64,000 nucleotides of DNA from Kutzneria sp. 744 (GCF_000568255.1 NZ_KK037166.1:4007003-4071002); one strand, 5' to 3'. Counted from the stretch's first letter, positions 16,326 to 26,039 are shown. The notes: a model not told the origin generated them from the letters alone. Numbers and translations: made by a program.

Positions 16326-17285
16326 GGGGGGCACCCGGCGCAGCAGCGTGGCGGCCTCGTCGGCCTGGCCGGCGGCCAGCAGCAGGTCGACGGCCTCCAC
16401 CGACAGGTCCGGCACCGCGGGCGTGGACCAGGCGGCGGCAGTGAGCAGCTCGGCGGCCTCGCGGACGTGACCGCAGCCGAACTCCGCGACCGCCAGGTTG
16501 CGCAGCGCCCACGGCGACACGTCCAGCTCGATGGACCGCCGCCACGCGGCGATGGCGGCCTCGTTTTCCCTTGCCTGCCACCGGGCGACGCCGAGGTGGT
16601 AGGCGGTCAGCCAGTTCTCCGGCGCGGATTCCAGCATCTGCCGCCACGGCGCGGACACCAGGCTGCGCCCGGGCGGCAGCTCGGGATCGGTGGCGGTCAT
16701 GTTGCCGCGCAACAACTCCAGCCACGGCCGCTGATCGGGCCCCAGCCCCGTGAACGGCGTGCCGGGCAGCCGGACGCCGAGGCGGGTCAGCTCCAGCGCG
16801 CCCCAGCCGGAGCCGGCGGCGATCAGGTCACCGGGCGGCAGCTCGTCCCACTCCGTGTGGCCGCGCGGGTCCCGGACCTTGGTGTCGACCTGGAGCGCCT
16901 CACCCTCGGGCAGCACGAAGTCGATCTGGTACGGCAGGTCGCGCGAGACGTCCCACTCCCACACCCGCAGCGTGTCCTCCCCGACCGGGGCGGCGAACAC
17001 CGGGCCGCCGCTGACCGGCTGGAACGTGGGCGCGGAGAACGGCACCGGACGGTGTTCCCGTCTGTGCCACAACGAATGCAGCCGACCGCCCCGTCCGATG
17101 AGGACGGTCGCGATCAACCGCTCGTTCTCGAGCACCACGGCCCGCACCGGACGCGGGTCCCGAGGTCGGGCCGTCCGCCGCGGCCACGGCACCGCTCCTA
17201 TCGCACCAAGAGCCGACACCGGGCCGCTCGGACCGCACTCGACGACCGGCAGCACCACCTCGGCTTGACGCAGCTGGGTCACCAC
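16281..17285 (-). pseudogene. DUF5107/TPR protein remnant, 3'-truncated and internally shortened
   Basis: The first ~320 codons match DUF5107-type TPR proteins, which are normally about 1000 residues. Recognisable blocks are AVVLENERLIATVLIGRGGR, TLRVWEWDVSRDLPYQ, HTEWDELPPGDLIAAGSGW and the TPR start NWLTAYHLGVARW. Stretches expected between these blocks are missing, as if removed by in-frame deletions. After LLRRVPP the frame runs into low-G+C island A and stops within 15 residues, so the remaining two-thirds are lost. Intact relatives appear to be carbohydrate-linked proteins of unclear function. I judge this a decaying gene. The GTG at 17285 or 17282 starts it. Confidence 0.7.
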
Positions 17286-17800
17286 TCACTCCCCGACTCG
17301 CCTGCGCGAATGCTCCCGAGCGACCGCACCGCTGTCAACCTGAGCGTCCCCCGACCAGGTCACGTTGACATCGTCACTGGGTGTTTCACCGCCGGGGAAG
17401 GCCTCTCGCCACGCGCACCACCCGTCGGCCAGGAGACCAGCCACGGCACCGCAAGGCGCGTCCACGAGGTGATTGAGGCCGGCGCCGGGTTGGGACCGGT
17501 GTCACTGCCGGTCACCGACACCCTCTCCACGCCGGCTGCCCATTTTGTCGGCGGGACCACCCGCCCGGGTGATGCCGTCGTCCGGGAGGCGCGAGCGCCC
17601 CGGGTTCTGCTAGGGCGGGTCTGTCGGCGACGGGCGTGGCCGTTCAGGCACCGGTTCGCAACGCTTTGGCCGATCCGTGTCTGCTGGGGTCAGCTCCGGC
17701 GCCTCGGTCGGCGCGGCAGATCCTTTGCCGCGTCCGGTGATCCGTCCGTGCCGGCCGCGCAGCTTCGGCCGGCGACCCCGGCGAAGGTGTTCCACTACGA
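17286..17800. other. Intergenic region, nothing supported
   Basis: About 515 bases between the DUF5107 remnant and the FhuF-like gene. G+C is normal. Short open frames of 60-66 codons exist on the minus strand (17360-17560 and 17610-17795). The second is Pro/Arg/Glu-rich and matches nothing I know. I see no RNA gene, long hairpin or obvious promoter other than what must serve the divergent neighbours. It could hold eroded coding sequence. Confidence 0.5.
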
Positions 17801-18532
17801 TTGCCGCGGGACGAGCAACCGCTGTCCTCGGGGCATTTCGCCGCGCCGGAGGTGATCACCACCGACGCGGCCGACGACGAACAGGCGCGGCGGATGCAGG
17901 ACGTCCTGTCCGGGACGGCGTTGACCGATCCGGACGTCATGGCCCAGTTCGTGGCCGACTGCCGTCAGCGCTGGTCGACCAAGGACGATCGCGTCGCCGG
18001 CACCCTGTGGTGGTACAGCACCAGCAGCATCGTGCTGACGGCGTTGCTGACCCGGCTGGCCGAGATCGACCTGGCCGCCGATCCGGCCCTGGAACGACTT
18101 CGCGTGCACGTCGGCGCGGACGGGCGGATCGTCAACGCCTACCCCGGCGGGTTGCTGCCCGAAGTGGCGGAGCTGCCGGGGGCGTTGCGGGCGGCGCTGA
18201 GCCCGGTGTTGGCCACGCTGTCCGAGGTGTCCGGTGTACGGCTGCCGCCGTTGTGGGCCATCACCACGGATGCGGTGGCCAACACCCTCCTGCGGGCCTG
18301 GCGGGAGCTGGGGGCGCCGGCCAAGGGCATGGAGCAGGCGTCGTGGTTGGTGGCGGGCATGGGATCGCCGCTGCCGGCGGCCCGGTTCGTGGAGCTGGAG
18401 GGAAAGGTGTTGGTGCGGCGGGTTTCCTGCTGCCTCATCGACCACGCGGGGTTCGCCGCCTGTGCCAGCTGCCCGCATCAGGAGCCGGAGACGCGGAAAC
18501 TGCGGATGGCGGCCGCGGCGCAGGCGTTGTGA
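17801..18532 (+). CDS. FhuF-like (2Fe-2S)-binding protein, probable siderophore-iron reductase
   Basis: A 243-residue soluble protein. The C-terminus carries the FhuF-type cluster motif, Cys-Cys followed ten residues later by Cys-x-x-Cys (SCCLIDHAGFAACASCPHQ), which binds an unusual [2Fe-2S] centre and reduces ferric siderophores inside the cell. The middle (WWYSTSSIVLTALLTRL) resembles the family's helical domain. The TTG at 17801, with GAAGGTG about ten bases upstream, is the best start. No siderophore genes are next to it. Confidence 0.85.
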   Translation: MPRDEQPLSSGHFAAPEVITTDAADDEQARRMQDVLSGTALTDPDVMAQFVADCRQRWSTKDDRVAGTLWWYSTSSIVLTALLTRLAEIDLAADPALERLRVHVGADGRIVNAYPGGLLPEVAELPGALRAALSPVLATLSEVSGVRLPPLWAITTDAVANTLLRAWRELGAPAKGMEQASWLVAGMGSPLPAARFVELEGKVLVRRVSCCLIDHAGFAACASCPHQEPETRKLRMAAAAQAL

Positions 18533-18535
18533 CGG

Positions 18536-19342
18536 TCAGGGTTTGCGGGCCACGCCGGCGTAGATGCCGGAGTGGGTGGGGTCGTCGCCCAGGTCGGCGG
18601 CGGACTGCGGGCGCCAGTTGGCGGTGAAGACCACGCCCGGGTCGACCAGGTCGAAGCCGTCGAACATGGCGGTGACCTGGGCGTGGGTGCGGGGGTGGAT
18701 GGGCTCGGCGCTGTGGGAGAAGACATCGACGGCCCTGGCCATGCCCTCCTCCATGTTGTCCGGGGTGAAGTGGGACAGCGCGAGGTAGCTGCCGGAGGGC
18801 AGGGCGTCGCGGAAGCGGGTGATCACCGCGGGCGGGTTGTCGGCGTCGCCGACGAACTGGAGCACGCCGACCATGAGCAGGCCGATGGGCTGGGTGAAGT
18901 CCAGCATCCGGCGGGTCTCGGGGTCGTTGAGGATGCGCTCCGGATCGCGGAGGTCGGACTGGACCATCACGGCCTGTGGGTTGTCGCGCAGGATGAGCTG
19001 GCTGTGGGCGACGGCCACCGGCTCGTAGTCGACGTAGACGACACGGCAGGAGGGGTCGGCCTCGTGGGCGATCTCGTGCACGTTGCCGACGGTGGGAATG
19101 CCGGAGCCGATGTCGAGGAACTGGCGGACGCCGCTGTCGATGAGGAACAGCACGGCCCGACGCAGGAAGGAACGGTTGAGCCGGGCCATCTCCCGGACCG
19201 GCACGACCTGGGCCAGCTGGTCGCCGATCATGCGGTCGCGCTCGAAGTTGTGGGCTCCGCCCAGGACGTAGTCGTAGATCCGGGCCGAGCTGGGAACGTC
19301 GATGTCGACCTCGGCCGGCACCCAGTCCACCGCACCTGACAT
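18536..19342 (-). CDS. SAV2177-family SAM-dependent methyltransferase (DUF574)
   Basis: A 268-residue protein of the actinobacterial SAV2177 (PF04672) methyltransferase family. It starts with SSARIYDYVLGGAHNFERD, the family signature, then has the SAM-binding QFLDIGSGIPTVGNVHEIA, VVYVDYEPVAVAHSQ as the acidic loop, and LALSHFTPDN. The fold is certain, but the methyl acceptor is unknown for nearly all members. Many copies occur in each actinomycete genome. It converges on the FhuF-like gene, four bases away. Confidence 0.9.
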   Translation of the reverse strand: MSGAVDWVPAEVDIDVPSSARIYDYVLGGAHNFERDRMIGDQLAQVVPVREMARLNRSFLRRAVLFLIDSGVRQFLDIGSGIPTVGNVHEIAHEADPSCRVVYVDYEPVAVAHSQLILRDNPQAVMVQSDLRDPERILNDPETRRMLDFTQPIGLLMVGVLQFVGDADNPPAVITRFRDALPSGSYLALSHFTPDNMEEGMARAVDVFSHSAEPIHPRTHAQVTAMFDGFDLVDPGVVFTANWRPQSAADLGDDPTHSGIYAGVARKP

Positions 19343-19358
19343 GGCTCCTCCGCTTTCC

Positions 19359-21473
19359 CTATCGCCCCAGCCTGATCTTGTCCGCGCTCACCGACGGCGA
19401 GAGCGGCTCACCCTGTCCGGCGTCCACGCCGACGGCACGCAGCCGGCGCAGGTGCTGTCCGTGCCGGATGCCGGTGACGGCCACCGGCAGGCCGAGACTG
19501 TGGGCGAACTCGACGAGGCTGCGCACCACCGGCTCGGTGATCACGGCGGTGCGCTCCTCGGCCAGCGAGTCGCCGAGGCGGCCGTCGAGGACCACGGCCC
19601 GCAGCGTGAACTCGCCGCGCAGCAACAGATCGGCATGCTCGGTGCCATAGTCCAAAAGGGACGATGAGACGCCCATCTCAGCCAGCACCAGGATGTTGTC
19701 GATGATTTCGTCGTTCTGTGCGTCCGTGCCGAGCGCCACCCCGAGCCGGAGCTGCTCGGCCGGCAGCTCTACGGCGTCCAGCTCGCGGCGGACCACACCG
19801 ACCAGGTCGGGATCGCGGGCCTGGCCGGCGGACAGGTCGACGACCACTGCCGGCGCGGCCGCCCCGTGCTGACGCCACCACGCCGCGGCCTGCTGGCAGG
19901 CCTTGCGGATCACCCACCGGCCGACCGGCAGCACGACGCCGGTCTCCAGAGCCAGGGCCAGCACCTCGCAGTGCGCCTGCGGCTGCTGGGCCGGCGGTCG
20001 CCAGGCCAGCCGGGCGGTGATGCCGATCGTCGTCTCGTCGGAGAAACGCAGCAGCGGCTGGTAGACGACGTCCAGCTGATCGGCCTGCAGCGCGCCGGGG
20101 ATGGTCGCGGCCAGCCGGAAGCGGGCCCGGTCGGCGGCGTCCTGCTGCGGGTCGAACAGCTCCCACTGACCGGCGCCGCGACGCTTGGCCCGGTGCAGGG
20201 TCATGTCGGCGGCCCGCAGCAGCTCGGCCGGATCGGCGCCGGCGCCGATGCGGTCCACGATGCCCATGCAGGTCGAGACGGCGATGCCGTCACCGCCGAT
20301 GAACATCGGGTCGGCCAACGCGTCCAGCACCAGCCCCGCGTACTCGCCGACGCCGGGCGTGTTCTCCTTGCCCTCCAACAGGACCGCGAACTCGTCGCCG
20401 CCCAGCCGGGCCACCATCGCCGTCTCGCCGGCGAACACGCTCTCCAGTCGCTGGCCGACGGCCCGCAGCAGCTGGTCTCCCACGTGCTGGCCGAGGCCGT
20501 CGTTGACAACCGTGAACCGGTCGAGTCCGAAGTGGAACAACGTGATCCGGCCGCCGGCGGGCGACCGGCCGAGCGTGCTCTCCAGCGTGGACACGAAGTA
20601 CTGCCGGTTGGGCAGCCCGGTCAGCATGTCGTGCAGCGACTGGTGGCCGAGGCGGTCGCCCAGCAGGTGCAGCTCGGTGACGTCCTCGACCATGGTCACC
20701 AGGTACGCCGGCTGGTCGTGGTCGTCCCGCAGCAGCGACACGGCCAGGTAGGCCCAGACGGACTCGCCGTCCTGGTGGCTGAGCCGGCAGCGCTCGCGGA
20801 AGTTGGCCCTACGCCCGGAAAGCAGGTCGGCGATGCTGTCCGCGAGCCAGCCGGCGGCGTCCTCGTGGGCCAGGTCCTGCACGCTCATTCCGGCCAGATC
20901 CGGCGGCCCGTAGCCGAGAATCTCGGTCAGCGCGGCGTTGGTCTGGGCGAACTTGCCGCTGGGCTCGCTGATCGCGATGCCCACGGCCGAGGAGGAGAAG
21001 ATCGCGCGCAGGCGGGCGTCGCTGTCGGCGAGGCTGCGCTCGGTGTCGCGCTTGGCCTTGATCAGTGAGCGCTTCAGGGCTTCCTGGCTGATGTACGTGC
21101 GTTCCCGCAGCGCTTCCGCATAGCTGGCGGCGAACGTGCTCAGCACCGTGACGACGCGTTCCGGCAGGTCCGGCGGGGCATCGGGCATGGCCAGCAGGCC
21201 GCGGCCGAGCACGCCGAGGCTGGTGGCCAGCGTGGCCTTGCCGGAGATGGCCCGGTTGACCAGGGCGGTGCCGATCTCGCCGACCGGGCCCGGGTCCGGC
21301 CGGTCCGCGCACACGGCGTCCGCGAGCGTGTTCGTCATCCGCGCCAGCAGCCGCACGATCTTGGCGTGCGACATGGGGATGAAGACCGTCTTCGCGATCT
21401 CCGCCGCCCAGGTGCGTGCCAGATCCGTCCGCCAGCTGTCGTCGACGGGACCTCGCTGCGGGTGATCGTTCAC
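19359..21473 (-). CDS. PAS-GGDEF-EAL protein with degenerate catalytic sites
   Basis: A 704-residue cytosolic protein from a GTG. It has an actinobacterial N-terminal helical region (about 1-140), a short coiled segment (EALKRSLIKAKRDTERSL), a PAS domain (~155-285), GGDEF (~295-455) and EAL (~465-700). The LGGDEFAVLL loop is intact, but the first metal-binding Asp of the DxD segment is Gly (FGLDRF) and no RxxD inhibitory site precedes it. In the EAL domain the EAL tripeptide reads ARL, and the DDFG and catalytic-Lys regions are not conserved (LLDYGTEH, no K-x-D). It probably senses or scaffolds rather than makes or degrades c-di-GMP. Confidence 0.88.
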   Translation of the reverse strand: MNDHPQRGPVDDSWRTDLARTWAAEIAKTVFIPMSHAKIVRLLARMTNTLADAVCADRPDPGPVGEIGTALVNRAISGKATLATSLGVLGRGLLAMPDAPPDLPERVVTVLSTFAASYAEALRERTYISQEALKRSLIKAKRDTERSLADSDARLRAIFSSSAVGIAISEPSGKFAQTNAALTEILGYGPPDLAGMSVQDLAHEDAAGWLADSIADLLSGRRANFRERCRLSHQDGESVWAYLAVSLLRDDHDQPAYLVTMVEDVTELHLLGDRLGHQSLHDMLTGLPNRQYFVSTLESTLGRSPAGGRITLFHFGLDRFTVVNDGLGQHVGDQLLRAVGQRLESVFAGETAMVARLGGDEFAVLLEGKENTPGVGEYAGLVLDALADPMFIGGDGIAVSTCMGIVDRIGAGADPAELLRAADMTLHRAKRRGAGQWELFDPQQDAADRARFRLAATIPGALQADQLDVVYQPLLRFSDETTIGITARLAWRPPAQQPQAHCEVLALALETGVVLPVGRWVIRKACQQAAAWWRQHGAAAPAVVVDLSAGQARDPDLVGVVRRELDAVELPAEQLRLGVALGTDAQNDEIIDNILVLAEMGVSSSLLDYGTEHADLLLRGEFTLRAVVLDGRLGDSLAEERTAVITEPVVRSLVEFAHSLGLPVAVTGIRHGQHLRRLRAVGVDAGQGEPLSPSVSADKIRLGR

Positions 21474-21594
21474 GCCGGTCGGCTCGCTCCTTTGGTCGGG
21501 GATCGGCTCACAAGCGTCCGAGCGGACGTACCCTGGCAGTGTTTACTCGGTCTGGGTGGTGGAAACGCTCCCCCGAACGTGTGAAAGTGGTCGG

Positions 21595-22470
21595 TCAGCT
21601 CCGGCCCAGCGCGTCCGGCGGCGGTTGCGGTGGGATGACCGGTTCATCGTCGGACAGGGCCTTCGCGTTGCGCGCGAACTCCTGACCTGCGACGCAGCGG
21701 GCCGGAAAGGCCGAACCGGCGGTGCGCCGCGTCAGCTCCGCCACCGGTAGCTCCGCCCCCGAGGCGGCCGCCACGATGTTGCCGAACCGCCGGCCGCGGA
21801 ACACCCCCGGCTCGGCCATCACCAGCACGTGCTCGAACACCTCACCCAGCGTCGCCACGAACCGTCGGGCGAAGTGCAGGCCGCCCCCGTCGGCCAGGTT
21901 CGCCACGTAGGTTCCTTGCGGGCGCAGCACTCTCCGTACCTCGCGGGTGTACTCCCGGGTCGCCAGCGGGCCCGGCATCAGCGCGCTTTCGAACGCGTCG
22001 ACGACCACCAGGTCGGCCGTGTCGTCCCGGCGCGTCGCCGTCTCCTGACGGCCGTCGCCGACCCGGACCTTCAGCTGTGGCACCGATCTCAGGTCCATGT
22101 GCTCGCGCACCAGGTCCACCAGCGGGCCGTCGGCCTCGATCACCAGCTGCCGCGATCCGCGCCTCGTCGCCGCCACATACCTCGCAACCGTGCACGCCCC
22201 GCCGCCGATGTGCAGCACGTCGAGCGGCTCTCCCGCCGGGTGGGCGAGATCCACCACATCCCCGATCCGGCGGACGTAGTCGAACTCCAGATGCGTCGGG
22301 TCTTCCAGGTCCACATAGGACTGCGCGACGCCGTTCACCGACAGCAGCCACCCCGACGGCCGATCCGGGTCCCGCGACAGTTCCGCCTCCCCGAAACGGA
22401 CCGGCACCCGGCCCAGCTCCGGCTCCTGCCGCCGATTAGGGCGGCCCCTCGGCGACCTTCCGTGCCCCAC
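21595..22470 (-). CDS. Spermidine-synthase-like methyltransferase-fold protein
   Basis: A 291-residue protein of the spermine/spermidine synthase superfamily. YVDLEDPTHLEFDYVRRI at the N-terminal edge is followed by the nucleotide-binding core DVLHIGGGACTVARYVA, VIEADGPLVDLVREH, VRVGDGRQE and DLVVVDAF. The strict polyamine-substrate Asp and Tyr residues are not clearly present, and such actinobacterial homologues are often of unproven activity. The GTG at 22470 gives an Arg-rich leader. A start about 25 codons further in is equally possible. It is transcribed away from the tRNA-Lys gene. Confidence 0.82.
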   Translation of the reverse strand: MGHGRSPRGRPNRRQEPELGRVPVRFGEAELSRDPDRPSGWLLSVNGVAQSYVDLEDPTHLEFDYVRRIGDVVDLAHPAGEPLDVLHIGGGACTVARYVAATRRGSRQLVIEADGPLVDLVREHMDLRSVPQLKVRVGDGRQETATRRDDTADLVVVDAFESALMPGPLATREYTREVRRVLRPQGTYVANLADGGGLHFARRFVATLGEVFEHVLVMAEPGVFRGRRFGNIVAAASGAELPVAELTRRTAGSAFPARCVAGQEFARNAKALSDDEPVIPPQPPPDALGRS

Positions 22471-22584
22471 TGCCGCACCTCCCCCGACCGAACCGTCAAC
22501 CCTAGTCCAGTGACGCGGATCACCCTCCCCCCGCCTGGTCGAAATCCCCGCCCTGACCTGGGCATACCACCCCTGACCAGCCGA

Positions 22585-22615
22585 TTGGGAATCGCCGCGA
22601 CGCGTGTGCTAATCT
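22585..22615 (+). promoter_or_regulatory. Probable promoter of tRNA-Lys
   Basis: TTGGGA (22585-22590) and TAATCT (22610-22615) with a 19-base spacer lie about 43 bases before the tRNA. The spacing is slightly long, so the assignment is tentative. Confidence 0.4.
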
Positions 22616-22657
22616 TTCTCCCGTCAGCGAGGGAAACCCGCAAGGGAACCTCGATGA

Positions 22658-22730
<73 letters not shown>

Positions 22731-22744
22731 CAATGCGACATTCG

Positions 22745-22782
22745 GCTCCACCTGTGTATTCAGGTGGAGCTGATTTGTTTTT
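22745..22782 (+). terminator. Rho-independent terminator after tRNA-Lys
   Basis: A nine-base-pair stem GCTCCACCT/AGGTGGAGC with an eight-base loop (22745-22770), followed by a T-rich run (TGATTTGTTTTT). This is the clearest intrinsic terminator in the window. Confidence 0.9.
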
Positions 22783-22922
22783 CACCATCCACAGTGGACA
22801 AGTGGCAGCTCCGCCGCCGAAGCGGACAAGCAGTGGCTTCGCAACTTCGCACGACGACCGGATCAAGACTGTCGGAGCGGGGTGTTCGTCGAACCTGAAT
22901 CATGGCGACGTGGGCAGGGACT

Positions 22923-22953
22923 GGTGCGAGGACGGACGCGCCGCCCTCGCACC
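22923..22953 (-). terminator. GC-rich hairpin at the end of the fructan operon
   Basis: GGTGCGAG and CTCGCACC form a perfect eight-base-pair stem with a 15-base loop, just past the stop codon of the GH32 gene. There is no T tract, as is common for actinobacterial terminators. Confidence 0.5.
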
Positions 22954-22964
22954 TGTCGATCTGC

Positions 22965-24971
22965 TCAGTCGCTCAGCAGCAGTTGGTCGACCACGAGGTG
23001 TCCCCACTTGCCGGTCGCCTGGTCGATCACCCGCACCTGGGCGCTCTGCCCCTGTAGTTTGCTGACATCCCAGTCGACGGGTTTGAGCACCCCGGTGTCG
23101 TCGCCGGTCGCTGTCCGCACCACGGCGCCGTTCACGACCAGGTTGATCGAGGTCTCCCCGTGCCGGCCGTGCGGCTGGTCTCCGCCGGCGACCAGGAAGT
23201 GCAGGTGGTTGCGATCCAGGGTGAACGTCGGTGAGGTGATCGTGCCGGTGGCCGGGTCGCCGCCGCCGGCGGCCGTGTCCAGCACGGCGTTGCCGACCAT
23301 GCCGGGCAGGTGTTCGACCGACGGCCCGGTGCCGGCGAAGCTGCCGGTGGTGGTCCAGCCCGGGTCGAAGGAGGTGCCCTCGAACCCCGAGATCGTATCC
23401 GCCGGGCGCTGAGCCAGGTTCTGGAACTCGGTGATCGTGGTGTTGGCGAACGTGCCGCTGCCGCCGCTGGTGTAGAGGTTGACGCCGGTGTCGGACGGGT
23501 CGGCGAACACCTCGCTGGAGTGCACGTAGCGCCCGTCGTCCACGAACACCTCGATCGTGGTCCGGTCGACCAGGATCCGCAGATGCACGCTGGTCTTCGC
23601 CGGATTCCACGGCGCGTGGCTCTCGCCCCGCGCGCCGGTGGTGTCAGGCTCCCCGGTCTGCCGCCGGTTCAGGTAGCTGTAGTCGTGGTATATCCCGACA
23701 TCCGCGTGGCGCGTGCCGTCGGCCGACGCCCGCAGCTGCAACCCGATGTTGTCCAGCTGGGTCCAGCTGACATCGGTGTCCAGCTCGTAGGCGGTCCCGT
23801 GGTAGGCCAGCGGCACCGGGCCGCCGTTGACCTGGATGGTGCCGAGGTTGGACACGGAGGCGGCGTGGGACGCCAGTGCGGGCGTCGGCTGCGAGGCCAG
23901 CGCATACCCGTCCGCGTAGTGCTTCAGCGTGATCTGGCGGACGATCGAGTCGGTTCCGTTGAAGCCGTCCGACGCCCAGGTCGGCGTGGTGTCCGGGTAC
24001 GCCCAGTTGTTCATCCACGCCATCCCGAACCGCCGGTCCAGCGGCGCGGCCGGATCTTCCCACGTGACGCCGGCGTACCAGTCGAAGCCCTGGTCCAGCC
24101 ACTGCGGCGTGGCGGAGTCGGCGGTGAAGGAGGCCCCGTCGAAGGATCCGGTCCAGTACGCATAGGTGTTGGGCATCCCCGCCGACATCCCGTTGGCGCT
24201 CAGGCCCAACACCCAGTGCGTGGTGCCGTCGTCGGCGCGGATCTGGAACAGGTCCGGGCATTCCAGCGTGCCGTAGGTGGTCACGAAGTCCGACCGCTCC
24301 GTCCAGGTCTTCAGGTCCGGCGAGGTGAACAACCCGATCCGGTCGCCCTCGGTGATCGCCGCGACCCACCGGCCACGCGCGGAGTCCCAGCTGACCTTCG
24401 GGTCCCGGAAGGCGCCGCGGCCGCCGTTGGGGATCACCGGCGTCTCGCCGTAGGGCCGGAAAGTCCGGCCGCCGTCGATGGAGTACCAGAGGAACTGTGC
24501 CTGTGGCCCGGAGCCGTTGGCGATCTGCGCGGGGGTCGGATGATCCATCTGCGTGACCAGCTGGACCACTGCGCCGGCACCGAAACCGGCCGTGTTCTTG
24601 GTGTCCACGACCGTGGAGCCCGACCAGAGGTCGTAGTTCGCGTTCGTCTTCTTCGGCGCGGCGACGCCCTGGTCGGCGAAGGCGACGCCGTCGGTGGTCG
24701 TCGCCAGCCGCCAGGCGGTGCCGACCTGGGTCGGGTAGTCGGCGTCGTACAGGTAGTAGTAGTTGTACTTCCCGTTGACGTACACCGGCCGCTGGGGGTC
24801 GTTCTTCCAGTGGTCGGGCACCGTGAAGTGGTACTGGGCACGATATGTGGTCGCTGACGACGCCGCGGTGGCGCCGCCGGGACCGCATAAGCCTGTTGCC
24901 ACCACGGTCACCGCGAGAGCGACCGCGAGCACGGTCCGCGCCAGTCGAGGCCCGCTCGTCTTTGAGCTCAT
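22965..24971 (-). CDS. Secreted glycoside hydrolase family 32 beta-fructosidase (levanase/inulinase type)
   Basis: A 668-residue enzyme. The ATG at 24971 has a good site (GGAGGTTGGC) directly upstream. A signal peptide of about 35 residues ends near GATAASSA. The GH32 five-bladed propeller follows: the nucleophile Asp is in HWKNDPQ, the RDP motif in GAFRDPKVSWD, and the acid/base Glu in TLECPDLF. The C-terminal beta-sandwich (TTIEVFVDDGRYVHSSEVF) is present, then an extra 130-residue module after ISGFEGTSFDPGW, seen in levanases. It should cleave extracellular levan, inulin or sucrose. It is the last gene of the LacI-controlled operon. Confidence 0.92.
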   Translation of the reverse strand: MSSKTSGPRLARTVLAVALAVTVVATGLCGPGGATAASSATTYRAQYHFTVPDHWKNDPQRPVYVNGKYNYYYLYDADYPTQVGTAWRLATTTDGVAFADQGVAAPKKTNANYDLWSGSTVVDTKNTAGFGAGAVVQLVTQMDHPTPAQIANGSGPQAQFLWYSIDGGRTFRPYGETPVIPNGGRGAFRDPKVSWDSARGRWVAAITEGDRIGLFTSPDLKTWTERSDFVTTYGTLECPDLFQIRADDGTTHWVLGLSANGMSAGMPNTYAYWTGSFDGASFTADSATPQWLDQGFDWYAGVTWEDPAAPLDRRFGMAWMNNWAYPDTTPTWASDGFNGTDSIVRQITLKHYADGYALASQPTPALASHAASVSNLGTIQVNGGPVPLAYHGTAYELDTDVSWTQLDNIGLQLRASADGTRHADVGIYHDYSYLNRRQTGEPDTTGARGESHAPWNPAKTSVHLRILVDRTTIEVFVDDGRYVHSSEVFADPSDTGVNLYTSGGSGTFANTTITEFQNLAQRPADTISGFEGTSFDPGWTTTGSFAGTGPSVEHLPGMVGNAVLDTAAGGGDPATGTITSPTFTLDRNHLHFLVAGGDQPHGRHGETSINLVVNGAVVRTATGDDTGVLKPVDWDVSKLQGQSAQVRVIDQATGKWGHLVVDQLLLSD

Positions 24972-24996
24972 GCCAACCTCCAGAACTTCAGGAGAA

Positions 24997-25947
24997 CTAG
25001 AGAACACTCAGGCGTTTGCCGTCCCACGCCACGGGCATGGGATCGCTGATGGCGCCGACGAAGCCGTCCCCGCCGCGGTTGTGGAAGGCGAGCAGCACCC
25101 ACCGGTCGTCGGACCGGCGGCGGATCAGGCGTCCGCTGTAGAAACGGTCGTCGGTGACGGGCTCGGCCGCCGCGATGTCGAACGGCCCGAGCGGGCCGCC
25201 GGCCGGGGCGGCCCAGATGCCCCCGGTGGCGCCGGTCGCCCGTCGGTCGGCCGAGGCATGCTCGGCCAGGCAGGAGAACACCAGGACCGGCCGGCCGTCC
25301 ACCACCTCGACCTGGGTGACCTCCAGCTGCCCGAATCCCCGAGGACCAGGCACCGTCAGCGGCGGGCGCGGCTCCCAGCGCCGCAGGTCGGCGGAGACCG
25401 CGTGGCCGACCACGCCGCGTTCGAACGGCTCGCCGGCGGTGGTGCGGGCGGTGATGAGCATGTGCCAGCCGTCGCCGTCCGGGTCTGCGAACACCCACGG
25501 GTCGCGGAACGCCTCGTCGTGCCAGACGCCGGCGTCCAGGGTCTCGTACCACGGGGAATCGGCGGACAGCACCGGATTCTCCGGATTCCGTTGCCACGTG
25601 ACCAGGTCCTGCGAGGTGGCGTAGCCGATGCGCTGGACGTTCCTGCCGTCGGGGGCGGACGTCGCGCCGGTGTAGAACAGGAACCAGGTCCCGTCCGAGT
25701 GTCGCACCACTGAGCCGGTCCACGTCGCCATGTCGTCGAACGCCGGGGCGTCCGCGCGGACCAGCGCGTCCTGGATTCGGGTCCAGCTGACCAGGTCGGT
25801 CGAGACCGCGTGGCCGATCGAGGCGCGGTAGTGCCGGGCCTCGGGATCCCGCAGGGCCCGGGAGGCGTAGAGGAAGAAGAGGTGGTAGCGGTCGCCGTCG
25901 TCGGCGAACCAGAAGTCCCAGACCCAGGAATCGGGCAGCGAGAACAT
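24997..25947 (-). CDS. GH32/GH68-clan beta-fructofuranosidase-like hydrolase, cytosolic
   Basis: A 316-residue single-domain five-bladed propeller enzyme with no signal peptide. Catalytic candidates are the Asp in DSWVWDFWFA, the Asp in AFRDPWVFADPDGDG, and the Glu in FGQLEVTQVEVV. WTGSVVRHSDGTWFLFYTG is a typical propeller blade. The ATG at 25947, preceded by GAAAGG, fits better than the longer frame to 25992. It lacks the C-terminal beta-sandwich of GH32, so GH68/GH43-like relatives are alternatives. It probably acts on oligo-fructosides brought in by the neighbouring importer. Confidence 0.82.
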   Translation of the reverse strand: MFSLPDSWVWDFWFADDGDRYHLFFLYASRALRDPEARHYRASIGHAVSTDLVSWTRIQDALVRADAPAFDDMATWTGSVVRHSDGTWFLFYTGATSAPDGRNVQRIGYATSQDLVTWQRNPENPVLSADSPWYETLDAGVWHDEAFRDPWVFADPDGDGWHMLITARTTAGEPFERGVVGHAVSADLRRWEPRPPLTVPGPRGFGQLEVTQVEVVDGRPVLVFSCLAEHASADRRATGATGGIWAAPAGGPLGPFDIAAAEPVTDDRFYSGRLIRRRSDDRWVLLAFHNRGGDGFVGAISDPMPVAWDGKRLSVL

Positions 25948-26039
25948 CCACGAGCCTTTCGGAAAGGTCGGCGGGGCACGGTGAGGTGGCATCGGCGCCG
26001 GGCAACGGTGGTCGCGTCAAGATCTGGCCGGACGGGGTG

